From NCBI GenBank assembly GCA_947034895.1, contig OX344762.1, positions 88,468,981 through 88,532,980 on the forward strand: a stretch of 64,000 nucleotides of DNA, written 5' to 3'. The position numbers were made by a program, and so were the translations under genes. Source of the stretch: Rhytidiadelphus loreus (lineage: Eukaryota; Streptophyta; Bryopsida; Hypnales; Hylocomiaceae). Every line of letters starts with the position of its first letter. Position 1 is the stretch's first letter. Positions 12,850 to 26,067 of this stretch are shown in pieces. The notes under the pieces are model-generated. The model saw only the letters and a list, made by a program, of their open reading frames with translations, was not told where the DNA came from and did no database searches.

Positions 12850-15640
12850 GGACGGAGTCAAGCTTTGAAGGAGAATGGGGACTCTGGTATGTTCTGGGAG
12901 AGAACAGGCTGAGTCTTTGTCTTCAGTTGGCTGTGCGAGTGCCATGTGTTGCTATTGTTTGGGTACTCGTGCTTGGGTTGCTTGCCTTCAGAAACGCAAC
13001 CGACTTTTGGGTGGGCAAAAAACTTGGTCACTTGACACTACAACTTCTTGAAGGTTGAGTGTCCCTTTGTAGATGGATCAAGGAGCTATGCTTTGAGAGG
13101 ATGTGTCCCTCTAGCACTTCTTGTTTTTTTAGTAATGTAGTTGCTCAAACTTCTTTTGGGTAGCAGTTATCAATTTAAAGTTGCCTCCCCTTTCAATCAC
13201 TCTTCGATCAGAGCCAATTATTTTTATTCATCATGTCAAGGAAATGGGGTCATAATACTTTGGAGGCAAAGAGATTCAACCCTTGAAGTTATGATGAAGA
13301 AGAAAAACTTTTATCTTCATTCTTGATACGACTATTTCTTAGGTTTATTTTTAAATTTGTGTGAAAAATCAAATTTCATATGCAAAATGGTTGTTGGTGT
13401 GGAGATGACTAACTACTATTTATCCCTAGAATTGGAGTTTAACGATGATTTTATGTCTTGTCTACTGAAATTCTGGTGCAACTTAGAAGTTCATAAGATT
13501 CGGACAAACAAACTATTCTAACTCTCTATGAGTTCACCACAACAAATGGAACTTAACTTCTACCACGTGAAGGCCCTATATTGGAGTCTACCTTTCAAGT
13601 CAAGTCAATCCAATTCAGTATGTTGCTTCTCTTAATAGACTTGATGTTTCTTTATGGTCATTATGAGATGTCTATTTTGTCTTTCAAAACAGGCAAGGTG
13701 CACTTCTTGTTTAAAGTGTGACTTGAGCACACGAGAGGTAGTCGGGCGAGTTGATCCAACTATATATTGAAGCCCAATCAAAAGAGTCACTTTCCCAAAT
13801 AGGACTAGTCTTTTCAAGGACAAGGGACATAGATTTTGGATTCTTATGAAGAAGGCTTACACGTGAATAGTTAGTCTTTATGAAATAGACACAACTAAGG
13901 TAGAAGTACCTATTTCAGATAACTTAAGCATTTTAGATTGGATGATGTGGGGAATTCATGTGGAACTGAATTCAGTGTGTGAAAAAATAAGGTTGTAGAA
14001 GAATGCAAAAAAAAAAGAATTTTTTTCTCTTAAAATGAATATTTTATTGAATTTCAAAGTGGATTTTGCACCCGGACCCATTTCAGTTTTGTAGACTTAC
14101 CTATTGTGGTTAACTTTGGCACTTCTCCCTAGGTCACGAGGAAAGAGAGATGAATGGAGGAGAAGGTACAAATCAAGAATCGTTTTCAATCACCATTACA
14201 TCCAATTATTGTCTACAATAGGTTAGTCTATGAAACAATTATAGGGGGCCTGTCCGAAATAGCTTAATTGACACCAACATACTTTGGCAATAGTTTAGGA
14301 GGCAAATTAGTATCCAAACAATGTTGTGGGCTTTGCATACACTATAAATTGGGTATCATTGTCTTGCTTATGAAGTAGGTTCTTTACAGAACCACTTCTT
14401 CATGGTCTTCATACCATGAGTGAATATAGGAGTCAAATGTTTCCCAAGTTAAGTTAAAATTAAAAGTGAGCATACATTTAAAAGCTAGTTTAATCACTAA
14501 AGCAATGCTATAATTATAGAAATTTAGGTGTAATGATAGAATATTAGAGAAATTCATGTACTCCATTCAACCCACAATACTAGTCATTTTTATAATAAGG
14601 ATTTAGTAAGGATTTTTTAATGCATGGAGTATGATCAAATGATTCTATAGTAAGTGAATGAGCAATGTCTCTTCACAATTGCAAAAATACTTGATGTTTC
14701 ATTAGTATAAATTCAAAATTGAAAAGATATAGGAATTGTGGTGGTCCTACCTAATAAAATGTATTAGAAAAGTAAATTTTTCATAAATTAAAGCTCAATC
14801 TAATATTGAAAAAAAATTAGGTGTAGGTGATTTAAATATATTAAATATACAAATTTAGAAACTTGATAAAAAGTAAACACAAAATCACAAGGTTTGTATT
14901 GTGTTTTGGTCATTGACCCATGCAACTTCAAATACTCATAAAAACTTCAATTCTTAGAAGTTTTTTAATTTGTAAAGTAAATAATAAACTAAACATCTTG
15001 AGCTCAAAGACACGAAAAAAAAAGAAAAAGAAAAAAGTATTTGAAGTATTTTGCTAATGTAGACAAGTTATTTGGGACAAGTGAAAATATGAAAAGGAAA
15101 AGGAATAATATATAGTACAAGAGGAAGTAATCATGTGCATTCCACGGTGCATTCTAAGAGTCTACCCTATATATGAAATGTGGACTAGATGTAGTATGAC
15201 AAATTGTAATTTAAAAAAAAATCTACAATCGATCACAATAAGATAGTGTTTGCTTCTATCTACGTCGACTTGGCATAAGTAGAACTAGAACAACCAATTC
15301 TTCTATCATTCACAATACATTGATTAATTTATCCTATTAGAGCATCCTCAATCCAACCACTATATTGACCCTCCAAATTGATCTCTAACTTTTAATTGGT
15401 ATATAATGAGAACTTGAAATTACTATCATTGGAAGTGCATCCCAAAATAATTTGAATAGCCATGAGAACACCCAATTTTTTTACATTGGACAATGAAAAT
15501 AAATCACTTCAAAAGCAAGCTAAATGACGCTTACAAAGCAAAATTTGGCCAATTGCACCTATCAAGTTCCCACTAATTCAAATTTGAGCATGCTGAAATA
15601 AATACTGAATTCCATATCATCATAGTGACTCTAATTTTGA
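12850..15640. other. AT-rich spacer without recognised genes
   Basis: The first few hundred bases are the STE24 upstream region. The rest has many stops in all frames, poly-A/T runs (for example near 14010 and 15018) and no domain, tRNA or clear repeat ends. Confidence 0.5.
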
Positions 15641-15987
15641 GGCCTCACTAATACTCATAAATCATCGTCGTCTTTGGACCAGAGTTTTGCATCTTCTCAG
15701 TTCAAGAACAGTCCAGTACTGTGGTATTGCACTGGACTGCTGTACTCACCAGTTACAATATCTTATGAGAATGCTGTGGCTCCTGAAATCCGAGAAGAAT
15801 TGCAACAAACACGAAACACATCCTTGTGTTTCTGGGATTCAACTTTTCATGGCGGCTTCTGGGTGTGTGATGGGCTTTGTGTTGCCTTTGCAGTTCGGAT
15901 ATTGCATTCGCAGCAGACACTCGTATGAGAATTTTGGAAGGTGGAGCTGTTGCAGTCGCGTAGGAGGAGGTGGGAAGAGACTTCGTA

Positions 15988-16006
15988 TTTAGGGTTAGGG
16001 TTAGGG
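15988..16006. promoter_or_regulatory. Short TTAGGG run / telo-box-like motif
   Basis: TTTAGGGTTAGGGTTAGGG lies 25 bases before an ATG at 16032. It is three units of TTAGGG rather than the usual plant TTTAGGG. It is too short to be a telomere relic by itself and may be a telo-box near a transcription start. Confidence 0.35.
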
Positions 16007-16031
16007 CACAATTGCGCTCGTCAAGCAAACC

Positions 16032-16175
16032 ATGACTCTGCGTGAATCTCAAGAGTGTGAATCCCAAGCGGAAGGCCTCGAATTGAAGAAAATGGAAAAG
16101 TTTGCTTCTGTTGCTGAAACTCCTGTTCCTGTTAAGGAACTATTCAGGAAAGTGTCTCGAGTGGGGAAATTTCAG
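16032..16175 (+). CDS. Possible orphan first exon, unknown protein
   Basis: ATG at 16032 opens 48 codons (MTLRESQECESQAEG..., ending FRKVSRVGKFQ) that stop at a possible donor, 'cag|gtgcgg'. The Glu/Lys-rich composition, the GC content above the surroundings and the telo-box-like run upstream suggest a real gene start. The + strand after it is T-rich for about 2 kb, like an intron. A possible acceptor at about 18805 ('ccacag|gga') would add 27 codons and a stop, but this is weak. I do not recognise the protein. It may be a truncated gene or chance. Confidence 0.2.
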
Positions 16176-16249
16176 GTGCGGCATCTTTGGGAAGGTTTGG
16201 ACGCTGGATTGCTTATTATTCTGGATCGGATTGTTGTATATTTTTGAGT

Positions 16250-19012
16250 TTCTTTTGTTTCTCTTTCTTTGCATATTCTGCTAATAACATTCTTGAGAGG
16301 GCTAATAACATTCTTGAGAACACTCTTGCAACAAGAGTCTGGATTCTTTTGAAGAGCATCGTGAGCTCAAGATTGTTATTCTGTACTCAATTCAGCCATA
16401 CACTTTACCGTGTCTAGTAGGGTTTTGTACTGTGAACAATGCGGCCTCCCCACTGCTCGTGAGAACGAACTCGTGAGATCCTATGGTTTGTAGGAAATTT
16501 CGAAATTTCTCAAGTCGTCTGAGTGTCTGGAATGTGGAGAATTGTAGATTTCGCTTGGAGGTTGAGATATGCAGAGATTAGCCGAGTTCATGCTCGATCA
16601 GTGTGCAAGAGGGACTCGTGTTTATTTAGCAGTTTTGAATAGGTTCTATGGAGATTTTCTTTTGCCCCCCTTTTTTGAGTTTTTGATCTATGCATGCAAT
16701 GCTTTTCACTGATCTGATGATTGTAAAATTTGACCATATCTGATTATGTTTTTTCATAACATATCTCACCTAAAATCATCTAAGTGCTACTTTGGGGATT
16801 TGTGGTTCTTTAAGGGTTGATTTGTTAATGTCAAGAATTATGTTTTTCAGCATTGTGAAGGGATTTTGTTTTGATAGATTTTATTTACTTCTTGAAAAAC
16901 CACATGGTGATATAAAATTTAGCCTTGTTTTGGTGTGTTTTTTATGCATGATTTTTCACCAATTGGCTAGCCAAAAGATGTTGGCTATTTTTTGTAAAGA
17001 AGATTTTCATTTTTTCAATCAAAATAGTCAAATTATTGCTATATTTTAAGATCAATAACTAAATTTTACCTAGGTATTGTCTAATTTTGATATAGATATC
17101 ACCAAGTATTACATGAGTATTGAAGAAACAACTAGCTAATTCTCGAAAATGATTAAAAAAACATTGTTGTCATCATTGTATTCTCACAATGTGATCAATC
17201 GAATAGGTATTTTATAAACCATAAAATCAAAACTTTGTCCTTTAGTGTTTATATTGTCTTTGTATAATGATCTCAATAGTTGTGGAGATCATGTCTATTT
17301 GCATCATGTATCCACTCACTCATGTAGAGCAACTATTTCATATCATATCCACTCATATCATACACGCTTGATATTATTGTTCAAAGGTAGGTTTTCTTAT
17401 GTTTAAGTTGCATTTTTAGACTATTTGATATCCTTTTGCATCAAAGAGTTGTATAGTTTATTACTTCTTCTATATTTTGGACATTGGACAACTTAGGGAG
17501 GGTTTTGTTACATTGAGAGAATGATGTTATAGATTTGAATATTGGTATTTACATTGTACCTTCTTCGAAGATGTCATTTGTTTTTGACGTGCTTGCTGTA
17601 ATTTTTACTTATTGCCTATTGTTGCCATTCTTATTTGTTCGGAGTATGGAGAAGATTTGAGTTGTTCACTTGCTAAGGGAGTAGAAATTGCAAGTTTTGA
17701 AGTAGTATATTAGCCAACTTTTTTGTTTTTGATTGACACTTTGTTGTTCTTAGTAATGATTTAGGTGTGATGTTAAGAAGTGCTTGTATTTTTGGCTTCC
17801 GAGTATACATTGCAAATCTAATGTATATCATCATGGCTAAAATTTTTGAGTAGGAAAAGACTTTAGTGCATTGTCTATAAATGTCTTTTGATCCGGCTTA
17901 TGTTCTTTGCATACAAGGTCTTCCTCTTGCTTGCCTACTTGCCTTTTCATTGCTCTCAAATATCTCTTAAAGCACTTGCATTTTGATGAAGAAAATGAAT
18001 TTCAAGCTCTTGAGGTAAGAATTGTTTGCATTACACTTCGTTTTGGGAAGGGTTGTTCCTTTTCATTTGTTCCTCCTAACTAATATGTAGTTAGAAAATT
18101 GTGACATTCATCCAAACATGACCCCTATATAGTCTTGATTCATTTGTAAATGGCTTAAATATAAGAGCCTACAATTGGTTTCGGATACACCTTCGATCAA
18201 CACTTCAAAAATTATTAGTTTATTCGAATTATGTCCAAAAAAATACATTTGAATGTTTTCCAAATGCCAACAAAAATAAAGGAACTTTAATGATTGGAAC
18301 CTTGCTCAAATGCTTATTTGGACACTTTTTGGAGTCCGTACCTTACCTTTGGTTGAAATCTATTAGATTTCTTGCTCCAAGATGAAGAAACAACAATTAA
18401 TGAGGCTTTGAAGATTGTTGATTAATATATTTAACACTCATCTCTTCATATTTATGACTTGAAGGTGGACCTTTTTCCAAAGGGTGGCTTTGTTTAGTGC
18501 CTACCTTATTTTCAACCTATTGCCCGTGGTTGGCTCCAAATCAAAGAAACTCTTGTTTACACGCTTAATCCTCCTTGTATGCAATGCTTTCATCCCAATC
18601 TTATTGGGAAGTATGACAACCAACTTCAAACCATGCGACTTAGAATGCATGCTGCTTTTTCCGCTTCTTACAGTATGAACTGTAACGTAATCCAAACTGT
18701 CTCGCGTTTCTTCATTGTATTTTTCTTATTTGTCCTCTTGCTCATCTTTTAAAGGAGAATAAAATCAAAACCTGATCAAATTGCCTCCCACACTGGCTCC
18801 ACAGGGACTGATAAGACCGTTGCTCGGATCATGTGTCAGGCTTTGTGAAAATTACTGTGCGTGCTGGAGTGATGAAGTCAAGCACTGATGATCGAGTGGG
18901 TACTGTCGGGCCTTTGTCAAAGATTCATATTCACTAATCTGATTGCACACAATCATCCTTGCGAATAGTACTTAACTTACTGTTGTAGCAGTGCCTGCCT
19001 GCAATCTGTAAC
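16250..19012. other. T-rich spacer or long intron
   Basis: Strongly T-rich on the + strand, with many stops and no domain. It would suit an intron of a + strand gene starting at 16032, but no convincing downstream coding exon is found. Confidence 0.35.
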
Positions 19013-19014
19013 TA

Positions 19015-19316
19015 AGGTAGGACGCTCTAAAAGCGACCCTTTAAGAGCTGATTGCATTTTGGAGGAAGCTAACATTCATGAAACAAATTTCAGTAAATTT
19101 TCATAAGAAGAAAAATGGAATTGGCATCCAACCCAAGTTGTTTCATATTTTTTGGATCTCTGTGGAATTAGTTATGAATTTTTGAAGTTTGAAATGCAGT
19201 GGTTCTAAAAGCGACCCCCTCGTGAAATGTACGCCTTTGGTACATCGAAGAAAGCAGAATGTACCTCTGCAGCCAGATCGCTTTTAGAGACGGGTCTGTT
19301 TTAGAGCCACCTACCT
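19015..19316 (+). mobile_element. 302-bp MITE, TA-flanked, copy 1
   Basis: Non-autonomous DNA transposon flanked by TA on both sides (19013-19014 and 19317-19318). It has inverted termini beginning AGGTAG and subterminal 'gctctaaaagcga(c/t)'-type arms. A second copy of exactly the same length lies in reverse orientation at 61090-61391, also TA-flanked. The TA target and short termini fit the Tc1/mariner group. No transposase is present. Confidence 0.85.
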
Positions 19317-20065
19317 TACCCCTTACTCTGTATCTATCAACACAATCACTGTTACGCCAGACAGTGTGCTTCATGGATCTCCACCAGTTGATTTCAAATA
19401 TAACCCGTGCAGCAGAAATGGTGAGCTCCCAATATCAGTGTCTGGGAAATTTTTGAGAAAAATCAGCCACTATCCTTTCTTTAGCACCATCAATCGGTTT
19501 TGCAAGGTTTTCATTCGGAAATTTCATATATTTTTAACTTGAAAAAGAAAAAACATAATATTTTGCTCGGTAATTAGCCTAAATTCTCCAAAAAACATCG
19601 GAAATTTCAAAATTCAACCGGCTGATCTTACACTAGCTGCCAGTTCTTCCCGGACATTGGCTCCCATATCAAAAAGATGAAGGAAAGAATCCAATCCTTG
19701 GAGGGCCAGCAGCTCAGCACCACCTGTTTCACTCTATTTTCTCTTAGTCAAAGTTGTCCCTTAGATAGTATCTGGTTGTCTCAATATTTTTAGCTTTCAA
19801 TATGGACCACAAGTAGTCGCAAACTCGCAGCTGCTGTTGATGATGGTATCCGACAAGAATCAAAGGAAAAGGGAATGCCGTAAGCTGAAGGCTAACACAT
19901 CTGAGCCCAGTCCCAGTAGTTAGGGCCTCGTACATGCACCGAGATGGAGCCGTGAGGGACCGGACGTAAGGGCCGGAAAGCACGGGTTGGGGCGATCTGA
20001 GCCCAACGGGTCGGACCCCACGAACTGTGAGGGATCCAGCCCGCACGGGGAGTTACCGCACAAAA

Positions 20066-20154
20066 ATGGAGACTTCTTCACAACTTCAGCCTCGTCTCCC
20101 TCCTTCCGCCTCGACGCATGCCGCTTTCAAGCTTCCCAATTCACCCTGGGCAAG
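20066..20154 (+). other. Exon-like ATG segment in a GC-rich patch
   Basis: Within a GC-rich patch (about 19840-20330), an ATG opens METSSQLQPRLPPSASTHAA and further residues up to a possible donor 'gcaag|gtaaca'. No domain and no following exon are recognised. This could be the start of a broken gene or a promoter-like island. Confidence 0.15.
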
Positions 20155-20360
20155 GTAACAAAAGTTGACATGGCAAGCAAGAGTGCCGGAAAAGCATCGG
20201 GGGTGGGGCCCGCCTTGTCGCATTCGGGACCAAACACAACTGTGACTAGCAGGCATGTGCGAGGCCCTATTTTCCACAATCATGGGAGCGATTGGGTGGG
20301 TCATTTGTGTGTGCTCATCTAACTTGACCAAATATAATTAAAAAAAACTCTCTCAAGACT

Positions 20361-20470
20361 CTTTAACCCCATAAAGAAAATGACCTCCATAACCAAGTTA
20401 GACACCAAAATATTTTGATTGTTGCACCAATAGGTGCAATCTTAGGGTCCTTACAGTCATGATGGCTATA
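20361..20470 (+). repeat. Dispersed repeat family, copy 1 of 3
   Basis: The order 'accaag(t/a/g)ta(g)', 'ca(c/t)(c)aaaat', 'ttg.accaata' recurs at 22966-23070 and 39680-39760, all in the same orientation. It appears to be part of a longer unidentified element. Confidence 0.5.
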
Positions 20471-23400
20471 TGCAAGAAAGCTCATGTTGTGCCCCTTAGA
20501 GAAACTCCAATGTTGACCTTGGAAGGAGCATGGAAATCTATCTAGCTTGGGTCTGTTGTTGGAGGAGGAGGTGGGTTGGGCCTTTCTCCAAGGTCATGCT
20601 TCTGCCCCCACCCCCAATGTGGCAATAGATGTAGGAATGACAAACTTATTGTTATGAGTGCACTTTTGGAAATACCAACTTCTGTTCAAGCCAAGAGCTA
20701 CCACCACTTGTCAAAGAATCTAAGCTTCTTGTGTGTTCTTCCATGCTCAGCAAATTGCCCCCAAATGATGAGTAGGGCCTCTCATGTGAAGAACCCTGGA
20801 AATGCCATTGGTTACACTAGTTACATTGGAAAGCGGATTTTTGCGAAAGCATGTTATAAAAATTGTTGCCATTGCTCTTGTGCTTATTCTAGTGTTGTTT
20901 TGGAGTTGCTCTTAGTAACACTTACCTCTTCAAGCTTGCCCAAGTGCCTTAGTAGCACTTCACTTCTAATGATACGTAGGATTGCTATCTTCTAACATTA
21001 TACATGCTAAATACCTATGGTGTGAGGTTCCAACACTAGTAACAAATTTCATAACTTCTATCTCTTGACTTCCACAGAACACAACGTACGTCATTTAATG
21101 ATATTGGATGGAACTTCCATTGATGTCCAAGAGTTAGGTGGTGACACTATTCACCCCAATGCTAACTACCCTTGAATTGGTACCCAATTCCCTACTAAGC
21201 TAGCCCTAAACAATCTCACTTCAGGACTCATCTTATTACACAACATTATGACCTTGTATAGAGCAAGATACCATCCAACTAGTACCAAGGAGTACCCCAA
21301 AACACCCTACGTTGTCATAAAGGCGACAATGAAGCTCCATCACCAACTTCATTGTCTATAGCTAGTTTGGTTTACTATGATACCATTTGAGAGTGAGGCC
21401 ACCCCTCCTTGTAGTACTCTCTACAAGATTGGATAGATTCCCCTTCCTATGGGTCACCAAGACCTCCAAAATACACTTCTCTAAGAGGAGGTACCTAATT
21501 CTCATGCTTATAGTTTCAAATCGAAGCTCTAAGGGTATTCCTTGGAGTCTTCTGATCTTTCCATTAGAATAAATTTTAGCTCTAAATTTCAAATTCGAAC
21601 TATGAGTCTATTTTTGTGATCTATTCTTTTTGTAGATCATTGTGAAGTTATACTCTTTCTAAAATGCAACAAGTATCAAGCAAATTATGTCCCTCCAAAG
21701 GTTTAAGTCCCTTTGGAGGTGTAGTTTTTTAGGACTCTACCACTATTATTTGCCTATAACTTTTAGCTAATAGCTAAGTTCTTTGTTAGTTTTAGCATTA
21801 TGGAATTTTTGTCTTTGTAGATTTTCAATGATATGTGGTAGAGGGTTGCTATTATGTGAACATAGGAATGTGAGCCTATGAGTCTAGAATACTACACACC
21901 TATCTTGTAGGTGTATATACTATAGAACCCGTCTATGATTATAGGCTATATATATTACAAATACCCATATTATAGGTGTTTATAATACATACACCTTCTA
22001 TAGTGTGTGGTATCTATATTATAGGTGCTTATATTGTAGGTTCAATGCTCACAAGCTCGCATTCTTGGGCTCACATACTAGCACCGTTGATATGTGGCAT
22101 GCCCTATTTTGACAAGAGATTCCTTCCGGAACCCCTTTTTCAACATTCCCAACCTTGAGTTTGTAACCATGACACTATCAACTTTAAAGAGTCTTAATTT
22201 TTAACTCACAATTCAGATCCTCATGTTTTTTGAACACATGGACACTAGCTTTCATCAACTTTCTAAGAATGTGCAACACTCCATCCATTTCATCTCGAGT
22301 AGAGTGTTATAATGCCCTATCTACTTGGGACTCTTCATTTCTGTCACCCAGTCTTTTGCAAGGCTTAGGAAGTCACCTCCAAAGTCCCCTTTACTCACCA
22401 AGGTGGCATGGGCATGCCTTTGAGTGAGGATCATGACAACTCAATGGATAGTTGTGTACAAAGTCAATGTTGGGTGGATGTTTACAAAAATTTAACACAA
22501 GGTGTAAGCAAGTATCTCCTTGGTGGGAATATAATTTTATTTGATCAAATGCCTCAATCAAAAGTTATGCTACTATGAACTTTTTTGTCATCTTAGACAA
22601 CTTCAAGAAGCATATACAAAACTACTCTTGTACTTCTGAAATTTGTTGGTATTTAAGTATCATGATAGAAGATGCAATTTTTTGAAAATAACCTTGTGTA
22701 GTACAAAAATCTCATTCTAGGAGAAGTTAAAGTTTGTTGATCAACCATGTTGAGCAATTATTTATTTATTTATTTAATTTCAAATATTGTAATCTTTTAA
22801 TCTATACTGTCAAAGTTTTTGAAATATTTTCCACGCATTCCTATATTGGTCTAGTACAAACTTGTATTATAGTTGATATTTTTTAATTATTTTTTTCAAT
22901 ATCATAAATAGTGATAGGTTTTGATAATTTTTGCTATAAATGTGCTTCACTCCTTTAGAAACTAATCCTAGGACACTTGCCTATGACCAAGATAGTCATT
23001 CAAAAATGATTTGATTTTTGAACCAATAGGCACATTTTTCAATTTTGGCCTTTAAATCCTTACATTAAAGTCATCCATGGGCCACTTTTTGACCTCCATG
23101 TCTTTTTAGAATTAAGGAAGAAACTAAAAAGGAGAGAGACAAGAATTATTGACCTCTTATTTTGGTTTTGAAAAATACTGAAGAAGAGCACCCATGATGT
23201 TAGAAGACCTTACCACATATTCTTGAGAGTTGAGCCATTATGAACCTATTTAGAAAAAAACAATCAAAACAGCTTGAAAAGTCACAAGAATTTGATTATC
23301 TATCAAAGGACGTACTTTCATGTATCCATGGTGTAGATTTTCCGCCTAGAATGTACCTTTTGCATACATTAAGGTTGAAAATGGTAATAGGTTGGTTCAC

Positions 23401-23995
23401 CTTTAATGCTTGATTATTTTTTTTATTATTATTGCACATTTTTGTTTATATCTTTGTACAAATGTATTTCTTTAGGTCAATTTCATTAAATTGACATAAA
23501 CAAAGTTCCTACATTAACCTCTTAACGCCTCAATTCTTTTTCAAATTTTGGCACATTTTTGCTTATATCTTTGTATAGTATTATAATTTACCAAAATTTC
23601 ATGAAATTGGGCATAAAAGAAGGTTATCTTTTAAAGATTCAAGTGTTAAATTGGATGAATGAGAAGGTAGTTGGATGAAACAATGCCCGCAAGCCCTCTG
23701 TTCATCGTCCAAAATATGGACGTCAGAGTGCTTAAGGATTAAAGATTCAAAAATCACTTTGAATGAATGAAAAGATATTTGAACAAAATATTAATCTTTA
23801 GTACTCTTTTCATCTTCCCAAATATGGATATCACATAGTTAACCCTTGATGGATACAAGGGCTGAAAAGTGATCAATGAATTACAAAGAATCCTTCTATT
23901 TAAAACATAAGTGCATATATTCATCCTTGGATTTTTGTACAAAAAGGGGAGATCTTGTGCACTAGTGTAAGCTCCAATGAGTGCTTTGGGTTTTT
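20471..23995. other. Repeat-rich AT spacer
   Basis: No gene is recognised. Seen here: a small hairpin around 21690-21717 (CTCCAAAGG/CCTTTGGAG), short direct repeats of 'tattataggtg' around 21900-22040, an ATTT microsatellite near 22759, and imperfect direct repeats at about 23430-23500/23550-23620 and 23630-23715/23740-23835. Open frames in it carry no domain. Confidence 0.45.
22966..23070 (+). repeat. Dispersed repeat family, copy 2 of 3
   Basis: Contains 'ctatgaccaagatagtca', then 'gaaccaatagg'. Same orientation and order of words as 20361-20470 and 39680-39760. Confidence 0.5.
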
Positions 23996-23999
23996 TTAA

Positions 24000-24636
24000 C
24001 CCCTAAATGCCCAAGGCATGTTTTCAACTTCTTGAAAATTGCTCTAAATTGAACAAAATGCCAACATTTTGATGAGATGTTTCAATTTTTCTGAAATTGT
24101 AACCATACAAATTCAAACAAGACTTGTTAGAGATTGCATAGGAAAAGAAAGCACAACAATATCACTTATGAAGTGAAAGATTATAACGTTTGATTATGAG
24201 GGTGCTAAAATTGCAAAAAGGAATTGAAGTCTTTTTTGCCAGTCACATCTAAGAAGTTGATGACCAAAAAAATATGAGGTTAACGGGCCTAACTTGAAGA
24301 ACCCAAATCAATTTACGACTTCTCAAAATTCACTCTACAACTTTTTTAAATGAATTTAGAATGTGATTTTTTCTCCAAGATCTAGTGTATTTGAGGCTCA
24401 TTTCCAAGAGCTCTTAACACTATGGAAAGTCAAGATTGCACAGGGTACCCGTGCACAAAATCTCTTATAGAAAAATCATTGTCACTTATTTTCAAGATCG
24501 GACTTTTGGAGGCAAAACAAGACTTCAAGAAGAACATTTAAAAAATATAAACTACTAAAAATAGTAAATTGGCTAGGATTTATTTAACTTCAAAGTTTTG
24601 CAAACACCATATTTTGGTGCCTTGGGCATTTAGGGG
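24000..24636. mobile_element. TTAA-flanked, piggyBac-like non-autonomous element
   Basis: The 637-bp element is bounded by perfect 19-bp terminal inverted repeats, CCCCTAAATGCCCAAGGCA at the left and its exact reverse complement at the right. Each end abuts TTAA (23996-23999 and 24637-24640). TTAA target duplication with termini starting CCC is the hallmark of the piggyBac superfamily. There is no open frame or transposase inside. The call rests on ends alone; family assignment is inferred. Confidence 0.65.
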
Positions 24637-24640
24637 TTAA

Positions 24641-25988
24641 GTAGATAATTCACGCTGTATCCAAAACGATGATTTCTACGGTGACCGGCCCGTCGTAACG
24701 TCGTCCTGCGCTTCTACCGCATGCTGCTGCCAGGTATGATAAACCCTCGACCCACGTTTTTGCCGTTCAATTCAGAACTTTTTGAAGACCGACTTGCACA
24801 TCTTGAATTTTTAATTTTTTTTGTGAGGGGTGGGTGCATCAGAAACTTCAGAACTTGTAAGTTGGAGAATGTTTGGGAAACACGCAACCTGCACCGACTC
24901 TCTACTGAACTGTACAAATCTGGAGGTACCGGGGTACTGTACAGTACTGTATAGCTCCCCCATGTGTTCCCTTCTTCCACTTAGCTTTACTCATCGCAAG
25001 AAATCCCACAACCCACAAGCATTCCTTTTCATGGACACTTCGTAAACTGGCTCTCGCATCTTCAGTTTCTCAGCTTGATGGTAAGTTTCTGGAAATCTTT
25101 TTCAATCTTTTTCAATCTCTTACAATCTCTGACTGCACGCTCGTTGTCTGTGTATCCCCAATTCGGAAGGGAGCTTCGACTGTTGCAGGACTTTTGTTCG
25201 AAATGCATTCCGTCTCTTTCAGTTTTGAATTGCTTCATGGATCTGGAAAAGTGGGGTCTTAACAACTGGTTGATTTGAGTGTTCGAGGGGAATTTGCATC
25301 GTTTGAATGTCTACCTGTTTGAGGATCGAATTGAGAGTTGTGCTACAATTTCGTTGATGAGCTTGTCTCGGTTTCTTTCGATTTATGAGTGTTGACGTGA
25401 GTTAGGGTTTGCTGAGATTGTCCATGAGGTTGTCCATCGCGATGCTCAAGTTTTTGAACGTGGAGTTGTTCAAGATTCTGTGGTTGGGGTGAGTGCATTG
25501 TCGAGGTTCATACTTTCGGACATCTAATCAAAGGTCACCAGAAGAGGGTACCGAGCCCTGGTTGGAGGATTTGAGTTCGGAGGAGAGTGAAGACTACGGT
25601 AGTTAAGACCACGGTCGTATGATTTTCGGTGAATTTTGTCAAGGATTTGGTGTTTCTTCTGCTACTTTTTTGTTGGTTTGCAAGGGTTCGTTAACCCTTG
25701 CGAACGCCAAATCTTTTCGATTTGGTCTCTTGATTTTTCAACTTCTAAAAATAGATATAAATTGCATTCTAACGTTCTTAGGGTGCACACGACACCATGG
25801 GCGGTGTCTAGAGCCAGAGATTCCCCAAACCCCCTTTTTCTGTCATGGTCAAGGTGAATGGTTACCCGAGGGATTGCTTTTGTCCTTTAAGGGTTAACAG
25901 ATCCTAAGTAGGCAACCAAGTGCTTGGTTGATCCTCTGTTTATGAAATTCATCTAACGTGAAACGCGTGCTTGTTTGGAATGAAGCAG
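24641..25988 (+). promoter_or_regulatory. Promoter, 5' UTR and UTR intron of the oxygenase gene
   Basis: A less AT-rich stretch leads to a likely non-coding first exon ending at 25080 ('cttgatg|gtaagt'). The matching acceptor is at 25988 ('gaagcag|gtttg'), giving a UTR intron of about 908 bases. The first exon carries a minimal upstream open frame, Met-Asp-Thr-Ser-stop, at 25031-25045, which may modulate translation. The exact transcription start is not determinable. Confidence 0.4.
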
Positions 25989-26067
25989 GTTTGAAAGAAT
26001 CATTTTGAAGGACAGTGTCTATCATTGTGAAGAATCGTTGAGAAGACTGTTTCTAGTGGAGTGGGCA

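Noticed and set aside
15988..16006. Interstitial telomere array
   Set aside because: Only about three units; too short to call a telomeric array.
20576..20995. 139-codon + strand frame
   Set aside because: Cys/Ser-rich with no domain, splice structure or GC rise; probably chance in repeat DNA.
25691..25897. Second TTAA-CCCTT...AAGGG-TTAA bounded segment, in the oxygenase UTR intron
   Set aside because: Only five terminal bases match beyond TTAA, within chance; the ends differ from those of the 24000-24636 element.
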